Shown piece after piece: positions 58,701-64,000 of a stretch of 64,000 nt of DNA. A program made the position numbers and the translations under genes. A model generated the notes under the pieces. The model ran no database searches. It saw nothing but the letters and a program-made list of their open reading frames with translations, and was not told the origin of the DNA. Source of the stretch: CAVTJL01 sp963735065 (lineage in GTDB: Bacteria; Pseudomonadota; Alphaproteobacteria; Geminicoccales; Geminicoccaceae); assembly GCA_963735065.1 (NCBI GenBank), contig CAVTJL010000004.1, positions 310,001 to 374,000 of the forward strand, written 5' to 3'. Positions within the stretch are counted from its first letter, which is position 1, and each line of letters starts with the position of its first letter.

Positions 58701-61700
58701 TCTTTCTGCTGACACCCGCAGAAGCGGCATGGGCCGGCTGGACCCCAGCCGTGGCCGAGGAGCGGCTGATCCTTCCTGCGCTCGATCTCATCCGCGCGCT
58801 CGTCGAGCTCGGCGAGCCCGTCCAGCTCAGGCTCGTGACGTCGGGCCTCGCGGCGGTGCGGCCGGGCGATCGCTCCGACGGCTACGCGGCGGCCCCGGTG
58901 GTCGGCCTGGCGCGGGCGGCGGCGCGCGAATGCCCGCGGCTCGATCTCTCCGTGGTCGATATCGAGGGCCCGGACATGGCGCCCTCGCTCTTGTTGCAGG
59001 AGGCCTCCTCGCCGCTCGGCGAGCTTGCGATCAGGGAGGGCGACTACTTCGCCGCGTCGCTTCGCGCCGTGCCGCCGCCAGCCTCCGGGCCGCCCAGGGA
59101 AGGCCGGGCCTGGATCATCGCCGGCGGGCATGGCGGCGTCGGCGGCGCGGTGGCGGCCCACCTCATGGCCAGGGAGAAGGCAAGGATTGTCCTCCTCGGG
59201 AGGCGCCCGGCCGGCGAGGTGGAGGAGGCGCTCCGTTCCTTGCGCGCCGGTGGCGGCGATGTTCGCTATCTCGAGGCCGACATCCTGGACGCGCCGGCGC
59301 TCCGAGATGCCGTCGCGCGCGCCGTCGACATGCTCGGGCCCATCGCGGGCGTCGCCAACGCCGCCATGGTGCTGGCCGATCGGGCGATCGGCGGCATGGA
59401 CGAGAGCCGGTTCAAGGCCGCCTTCGCGCCGAAAGCACAAGGCACGATCAACCTCTACGAGGCGACGCGCGATCAGCCGCTCGAGGCGTTCATCGCCTTC
59501 TCCTCGGTGCTCACCATTCGTGGCCATGCGGGGCAGGCGAACTATCTGGCCGGCTGCGCCTTCCAGGAGGCCTATGCGCGGCATCTCGCGGCCAGCGGTG
59601 TGCCGGCGAAGGTGATCCGCTGGGGCTATTGGGGCGAGAGCGGACGGGTGGCGACGCCCGAGTATCGGGAGCGTCTCGCCCGCGAGGGCTATCTGCCGCT
59701 CAGCGACGCCGAGGGGGTCACCTGCTTCGAGGCGGCGCTCGCGAGCCCCGAGGTGGAGCTGGTGGCCGCACGGCTGGATCCGGCGCACCGGGCCAGTCTC
59801 GAGGAGGTGCTGCAGGCGGCCGAGACACCCTTTGAGGTCTCGGGGGGCAACATGGCCGAGAGCGGGATTTGGGCCGACCTCGACCGCTGGGGCATGCTGC
59901 GGCTGGCTGCCCTGCTGTCCGAGCGTGGCATACTGGGTGGCGATCAGGGGCTCGTCGACGCGGTGGCGCCGCTCCCGAAATATCGGCGGCTGGTGGCGGC
60001 GACCGAGGTGGCGCTCGTGCGCCACGGCGTGCTCGCGGGGAGCGGAGACCCCTTGAGCGCCTCGGCGCTGGCGGCGGAGCTCGATGCCGTGGCGCGGCGC
60101 CTCGAGGCGCACCGTCCGGCGTATGACGGTGCGATCGAGCTCGTCGCTGCCTGCGTGCCGCGATGGCTCGACGTGGCGCGCGGCGAGGTGCCCGGGACCG
60201 ACGTTCTTTTTCCCGAGGGACGGCTCGATCGCGTGATCGGCTACTATGCCGGGCACCCCCTGGCCGATCGCAGCAACCGGGCGACGGCCGAGGCCGTTCG
60301 CGCGGCCGTCGATCGGCTGGCCGTGGCAGCATCCGGCGGGCCCGTTCGCGTTCTCGAGGTCGGCGCCGGCACCGGGATGACGACCGAGGCCGTGCTGGCG
60401 GCGCTGGAAGGCGCGCAGGCCGATGTCGAGTACGTCTATACGGACATCTCGCTCGGCTTCGTGAACCAGGGACGGCGGCGTTTTGCTGCCGGCAGGCCGT
60501 GGATGCGCTTCGAGCGCTTCGATCTCGAGGCCGACCCGGCGAGCACCCTGGCATTGGGCGCGTTCGACATCATCCTCGCCGCCAACGCCATCCACGCCAC
60601 CAGCAGGCTCGCCCGCACCCTGGATCATCTCGTTGCTCGGCTTCGGCCCCGAGGCTCGCTCGTCCTGAACGAGCTGACGCGTCCCCATGACTATCTCACG
60701 CTGACCTTCGGCCTCTTGGATGGCTGGTGGGCCGCGGCGGACGAGCGCGCCGGCCACGGGCCGCTGCTCGACAGGGCCGGATGGCGAAACGTGCTGGGAC
60801 CGCGGTTCCAGCGGGTCCACGTGGACGGAGAGGAGCAGAGCGTCATCACCGCCGAGGAGCCTGTGGCCGCAGCACGGCCGGCTGCAGAGAGGATCGAGGT
60901 CCGCCCGTCGGCGCAACCAGCTTCCCCTGTGACCGTGGCCCCGCCCACCGCGGCCGCCCCCAGCGCAGCGCGCGAGATCATTCGCCGGGTGGTGGCGGAG
61001 ACGCTCGGGGCCTCGCCGGCCGAGGTCGACGACACAAGGCCCTTCGCCGAGCTCGGTGTGGACTCCATCCTGTCGGCCGAGCTTGCGGCGCGGCTCGGCA
61101 AGGCTCTGGGCCGCCCGCTGAGGGCCGGCCTCCTCAACGATCATCCGACCGTCGCGAAGCTGGCGGAGTATGCCGGGCGCACCGTCCCGGCCCCGCCGGT
61201 GCGAGCGGAAGCGCCGATGCCTGTCTCGCCCGTGCCGCTCCGAGTGCCGGAAGCGCCCGCGGTCCTGTCAGTCGAGACGGCCGCCGGACCCGACGTGCTC
61301 GAGGCGGTGCGTGCCGCGATCGCCGGCAGCCTGGGGATCGCGCCCGACGGTGTTCCGGCCGACGCCGCGCTCGATCGGCTGGGCGTCGATTCGTTGCTCG
61401 GGATCGACGTCACCGAGCGGCTGCGCCAGAGCCTGGGCGTCAAGCTGGCACCCAGCGTCGTCAACGACCACGGGACCGTCGAGCGGCTGGCGAGCCATGT
61501 CCGGACGCGCCTGGGCAGGGGTGAGCGCCAAGCACCGGCGCCTCAGCCTCCGCTTCCGCCTCCGCAAGCGGCACCCGTGCGGACGACGCGGCGGGTCGTC
61601 GTCCGCCAGCCGGGCATTCTGGGCAGCATCGAGACGGTCGCCGTGCAGGTGCCCGGCCTGGGCTCTGGCGAGGTGCGGGTCAGGGTCGACGCGGCCGGCC

Positions 61701-64000
61701 TGAACTTTCGGGATGTGATGCAGGCCCTCGGCCGGCTGCCCGAGAGCGCGTCGGACGAGCCGCCGGGGCTCGAGGTCGCCGGCACCGTGGTCGAGGTGGG
61801 TCGCGACGTGACCTCGCTGCGGGTGGGCGAGCCGGTCTTCGGGGTGGCACTCGCCGGGCTCGCGGAGGAGGTGGTGACACCGGCGGCGCTTCTGGCGCCG
61901 CTGCCTTCCGGGCTCGATCCCGCCGCGGCGGCCGGCATGCCGATCGTCTTTCTCACCGCCTATCACGCGCTGCGGCGGCTGGCCGATCTGCGTGCGGGGC
62001 AACGGGTGCTGATCCACGCGGGTGCTGGCGGGGTAGGGCTGGCAGCCATCCAGCTGGCAAGAAGGGCCGGCGCCGAGGTTTTTGCCACGGCCGGCTCCGA
62101 GGAGAAAAGGCGCCATCTGAGCGAGCTCGGCGTGCCGCTGGTCATGGACTCGCGAAGTCTCGACTTCGCCCTGCAGGTCCGCGCGCACACCGCTGGCCGG
62201 GGCGTCGATCTCGTCCTCAACTGCCTCGCCGGTGGCGCCGTCGATGCGGGCCTTTCGATCGTGGCCCCGGGCGGGCACTTCGTGGAGCTGGGCAAGACCG
62301 ACCTTCGCGACGCCGCCGAGGTGGCGTCGCGCTGTCCGGGCGTTCGCTACGCGGCGTTCGACCTCGTGCGGATGGTGCTGGAGGACCCGCTCGACGTCGG
62401 CCGTCTCTGGCGGCGCGTCGTCGACGATCTGGTGGCGGGCGAGATCGCACCCTTGCCTGTCACGCGCTTTCCGATGGCACGTGCTGCAGAGGCGTTCGTC
62501 CACATGGCCCGTGCGCGTCATATCGGGAAGATCGTCCTGACCGTGGGCGAGCCGGCGATCCAGCCCGCGTGGGCGGAGGCGGCTCCAGCGCGTCCGATGC
62601 CGGCCGCGAGGCCCGAGGACGTTGCGATCGTCGGGATGGCGGGGCGCTTTCCCGCTGCTCAGGATCTCCGGGCGTTCTGGGACAATCTCCGCGCGGGCAA
62701 GCGTGCCTTCGCGCGCGTGCCCGAGGGCCGCTGGAGCGATGGCGAGCTTCGGGCCTTCGGCGTGACACCGATCGAGGAAGGCCGGCTCCGCCTCGGCGGT
62801 TTTCTGGAAGGCGCCGAGCTGTTCGACGCCGAGCATTTCGGAATCTCGCCGCGCGAGGCGCAGGGCATGGACCCGCAGCAGCGTCTCCTTCTGGAGGAAT
62901 GCTGGAACGCGCTTGCCGACGCCGGCTTTCCGCACCAGCGGGGCGATTGCCGGATCGGCGTCTTCGTCGGTGCCAGCGGCGGCGAGTATGCCCAGAAATG
63001 CGCGCTGGCCGGCGTGCCGGCCGACGGCTTTTCCTTGGCAGCGCATCTGCCTTCGACGCTGGCCGCTCGGATCTCCTATCAGTTCGACCTGAAGGGTCCG
63101 GCCCTGGTGCTCGATCTCGGCTGCGCCTCGTCGGTGGCGGCGCTGCAGGCAGGCGTGGAGAGCCTCAGGCGTGGCGAGTGCGATGCGGCGTTGGTTGCGG
63201 CGGTCGCCGTCATGGCGACGCCGCAGATCCCGGTGATGGCGGAGCGCGCGGGCATTCTCTCGTCCTCGGGGGACTGCCGGCCTTTCGCCGCCGACGCGGA
63301 CGGCATGCTGCTGGGCGAGGCCGCGGTGGCTGTCGTGCTCGAGCGGGCGGACGTGGCGCTGGCCCGGGGCCATGGCGTGATGGCGATCGTGAAGGAGGTC
63401 GGGATTGCGCAGGCCGGCACCACGAACGGGCTGAGCGCGCCGAGCGCCACGGCACAAGCCGCCCTGCAGCGGACGGTGCTCGAGCGCGCGGGCATCGATC
63501 CCGCCACGATCGACCATGTCGAGGGCCATGGCGTCGGCACGGCGGCCGGCGACAGCGCGGAGCTGCGGGCGCTCGAGGAGAGCCTGGGCAGCACCTCCAT
63601 GCGGCCGATCGGCTCGGTGAAGGGAAACACCGGCCACACGCTGGCGGCAGCGGGCCTCACGGCGCTCGCGAAGGTGGTGCTGCAGATGGCCCATGGCGAG
63701 CTTGTGCCCGTCCCCGGGGCCTCGGCATGGAGCGGCGAGGCAGAGCATCCCGGGTTCCAGCTCGTTCGACGCGCGGCCCCATGGCTCGCCAAGGGGGATC
63801 GGCCGAGGCGGGCGGCGATCAATGCCTTCGCGATCAACGGCGGGAACGGATTTCTGGTCGTCGAGGAGCCGCCGGCCCCTGCGCTTCCGGCAAACGTCGA
63901 GGGCCCGATGGAGCGGCTCTTTCTCGTCTCGGCCCGGACCGAGGCGGGGCTCTATCGGCGGCTGGAGGCTCTGGGGTCTTGGATCCGAGCGAAAAAACCC
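55772..64000 (+). CDS. Giant modular polyketide synthase, trans-AT-like (3' end cut by window edge)
   Basis: One frame, 2,743 codons, open to the edge. Domains by residue: KS1 1-425 (C171 in DAACASS, H306 in EAHGTGT, H346 in KTNIGHLE, all active); AT-like 430-890 in which the GHSxG elbow reads GEGVG (594-598), so no catalytic Ser, ending LPAYPFDRSRHW; KR 900-1330 (GGHGGVGG 1118-1125, S1245, Y1258, but Cys1262 where Asn is usual); C-methyltransferase 1360-1700 (VLEVGAGTG 1527-1535); ACP1 (S1765) and ACP2 (S1874); ER 1937-2255 (HAGAGGVG 2082-2089); KS2 2281-2706 (C2451, H2586, H2622). It would build and alpha-methylate/reduce a polyketide with malonyl units loaded by a separate AT. The start has no clear ribosome site. 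The divergent efflux operon probably exports the product. Confidence 0.93.
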   Translation, partial: MPIAIIGMACRVAGAPKCGEFWSLLTRGDSAIGPIPRDRWNSQELSSSDPSEPGRTVMRSGGFLDGIDLFDHRLFGMSSREARSVDPQQRLLLEATWHCLEDAGLTAAQLGRAITGVFAGVMAIDYQQNLTGPDAVPDGYACLGSYAALLANRVSHTFGWSGPSSTVDAACASSLVALHQARRALLAGECDYAVVGAANAILNPWRSISFSQARMLSPNGLCRTFDRDADGYVPGEGVVVLLLRRLEDAQRDGDRIHGHVLGSAVNHVGSSRTITAPSVASQSAVIRQAATEAGIRLDSVSYVEAHGTGTALGDPIEIEALTRAFRKDTDRIGFCRVGSVKTNIGHLEAAAGLAGVVKVLLMMRHGRIVPTLNLENPNPLIDFTHGPFVPAREVEPWTASPRRAGVSSFGFGGANAHVILEAPRPVRGKRAKASHAGAPGLFLLSAGSAASLEALRHAWRDLACSGDVTPLPIQDLCQTLMQGRPALGRRWGAVVESGAELAKLLQGDSEESVGHRRDRPRVVLRFGQPDWLDDAAWADLVSALPLLETCRERGEAARQEGQVRNSPRLGAFLRQHALGEALLALGVSPALLYGEGVGRWVTVALSGLLPLPDAVRASGGTATDVAAPRRPRLPVYDPVLERTLGPWCLDQAYLETLVGGLSLEESWVDGLLAGARELLVANRTFQGFFETWRSAVGAVVDLDRLLVDPASGSSAERRVLVLALAASRTRLCRRWSLSEPPPRLPAAWQEAAALVVDELLTPESAARWLLDGGLPLEALGEPPATLSAESFPVLAARSQSLDEIVDVEAWVRGRHGRPRKPAARGYDLTVDIGVPSTSPPTSRHVVVGPERPGRALLAALLELWKGGTPIDWTPLHQPFERLDLPAYPFDRSRHWIPLRRATSAEVAETMPRSVEGLLYARSWSRVATRPSEAMADALVVGEAEGLGPRLATHLGARHARDVRAALDASRARAPQRVFLLTPAEAAWAGWTPAVAEERLILPALDLIRALVELGEPVQLRLVTSGLAAVRPGDRSDGYAAAPVVGLARAAARECPRLDLSVVDIEGPDMAPSLLLQEASSPLGELAIREGDYFAASLRAVPPPASGPPREGRAWIIAGGHGGVGGAVAAHLMAREKARIVLLGRRPAGEVEEALRSLRAGGGDVRYLEADILDAPALRDAVARAVDMLGPIAGVANAAMVLADRAIGGMDESRFKAAFAPKAQGTINLYEATRDQPLEAFIAFSSVLTIRGHAGQANYLAGCAFQEAYARHLAASGVPAKVIRWGYWGESGRVATPEYRERLAREGYLPLSDAEGVTCFEAALASPEVELVAARLDPAHRASLEEVLQAAETPFEVSGGNMAESGIWADLDRWGMLRLAALLSERGILGGDQGLVDAVAPLPKYRRLVAATEVALVRHGVLAGSGDPLSASALAAELDAVARRLEAHRPAYDGAIELVAACVPRWLDVARGEVPGTDVLFPEGRLDRVIGYYAGHPLADRSNRATAEAVRAAVDRLAVAASGGPVRVLEVGAGTGMTTEAVLAALEGAQADVEYVYTDISLGFVNQGRRRFAAGRPWMRFERFDLEADPASTLALGAFDIILAANAIHATSRLARTLDHLVARLRPRGSLVLNELTRPHDYLTLTFGLLDGWWAAADERAGHGPLLDRAGWRNVLGPRFQRVHVDGEEQSVITAEEPVAAARPAAERIEVRPSAQPASPVTVAPPTAAAPSAAREIIRRVVAETLGASPAEVDDTRPFAELGVDSILSAELAARLGKALGRPLRAGLLNDHPTVAKLAEYAGRTVPAPPVRAEAPMPVSPVPLRVPEAPAVLSVETAAGPDVLEAVRAAIAGSLGIAPDGVPADAALDRLGVDSLLGIDVTERLRQSLGVKLAPSVVNDHGTVERLASHVRTRLGRGERQAPAPQPPLPPPQAAPVRTTRRVVVRQPGILGSIETVAVQVPGLGSGEVRVRVDAAGLNFRDVMQALGRLPESASDEPPGLEVAGTVVEVGRDVTSLRVGEPVFGVALAGLAEEVVTPAALLAPLPSGLDPAAAAGMPIVFLTAYHALRRLADLRAGQRVLIHAGAGGVGLAAIQLARRAGAEVFATAGSEEKRRHLSELGVPLVMDSRSLDFALQVRAHTAGRGVDLVLNCLAGGAVDAGLSIVAPGGHFVELGKTDLRDAAEVASRCPGVRYAAFDLVRMVLEDPLDVGRLWRRVVDDLVAGEIAPLPVTRFPMARAAEAFVHMARARHIGKIVLTVGEPAIQPAWAEAAPARPMPAARPEDVAIVGMAGRFPAAQDLRAFWDNLRAGKRAFARVPEGRWSDGELRAFGVTPIEEGRLRLGGFLEGAELFDAEHFGISPREAQGMDPQQRLLLEECWNALADAGFPHQRGDCRIGVFVGASGGEYAQKCALAGVPADGFSLAAHLPSTLAARISYQFDLKGPALVLDLGCASSVAALQAGVESLRRGECDAALVAAVAVMATPQIPVMAERAGILSSSGDCRPFAADADGMLLGEAAVAVVLERADVALARGHGVMAIVKEVGIAQAGTTNGLSAPSATAQAALQRTVLERAGIDPATIDHVEGHGVGTAAGDSAELRALEESLGSTSMRPIGSVKGNTGHTLAAAGLTALAKVVLQMAHGELVPVPGASAWSGEAEHPGFQLVRRAAPWLAKGDRPRRAAINAFAINGGNGFLVVEEPPAPALPANVEGPMERLFLVSARTEAGLYRRLEALGSWIRAKKP

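Noticed and set aside
57182..61144. A 1,320-codon open frame on the minus strand
   Set aside because: It lies antisense to the polyketide synthase, is full of Arg/Gly/His with no domain, and arises from the high G/C third-position bias of the real gene.

Overview
This is a GC-rich alphaproteobacterial chromosome segment. The order-level guess is Rhodospirillales or Geminicoccales, from gene content and codon bias only. Support comes from an RpoH-type heat-shock sigma factor, RNase E with an acidic insert in its S1 region, a MipA/OmpV porin-like protein, a DUF6476 protein, the NifS/IscA/ferredoxin/MnmA set, and strong G/C bias at third codon positions. Genes are dense, often with 4-base overlaps or convergent gaps under 15 bp.

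Layout. 1-3.3 kb: end of a [NiFe]-hydrogenase maturation cluster on the minus strand (hypF, hypC, hypD running off the edge), with hypF broken by two +1 shifts. 3.4-5.2 kb: tRNA-Glu(CTC), an RlmD-like 23S rRNA methyltransferase and a small membrane protein. 5.2-13.8 kb: rluD, rpoH, yqgE, a lytic transglycosylase, a peroxiredoxin, a cytosolic hybrid histidine kinase, a MipA-like outer-membrane protein, YihY and DoxX membrane proteins. 13.9-21.9 kb: prfB with its programmed frameshift, PBP1A, an N-acetylmuramoyl-L-alanine amidase, and divergent rne with a leader of about 320 nt. 21.9-26.0 kb: aminotransferase, M48 protease with TPRs, DsbA-like oxidoreductase, maleylacetoacetate isomerase. 26.0-31.8 kb: an operon coding for both subunits of an N,N-dimethylformamidase-like enzyme behind a MalEFG-type ABC importer that has no ATPase gene here. 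31.9-42.8 kb: GNAT, an esterase-like protein lacking its nucleophile, an O-methyltransferase, an in-frame GlnE-Bcp ORF, an AsmA-like giant, TyrRS and an alpha/beta hydrolase. 43-49.1 kb: cysE, a frameshifted cysteine desulfurase, a DUF1254 protein, a LysE exporter, IscA, a [2Fe-2S] ferredoxin, MnmA and tRNA-Met(CAT).

49.6-64 kb: the most distinctive region. A TolC-MFP-RND tripartite efflux operon is transcribed divergently from a giant polyketide synthase gene that stays open for 2,743 codons to the window edge. Its module order is KS, AT-like region with the catalytic Ser replaced, KR, C-methyltransferase, ACP, ACP, ER, KS. The absence of a working AT, the ER placed after the carrier proteins and the tandem ACPs suggest a trans-AT-like assembly line, with the efflux pump as the likely product exporter.

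Three single-base frameshifts break otherwise conserved proteins (two in hypF, one in the cysteine desulfurase) and a fourth is likely in the lytic transglycosylase. All are in the +1 direction, so assembly indels must be excluded before calling these pseudogenes.
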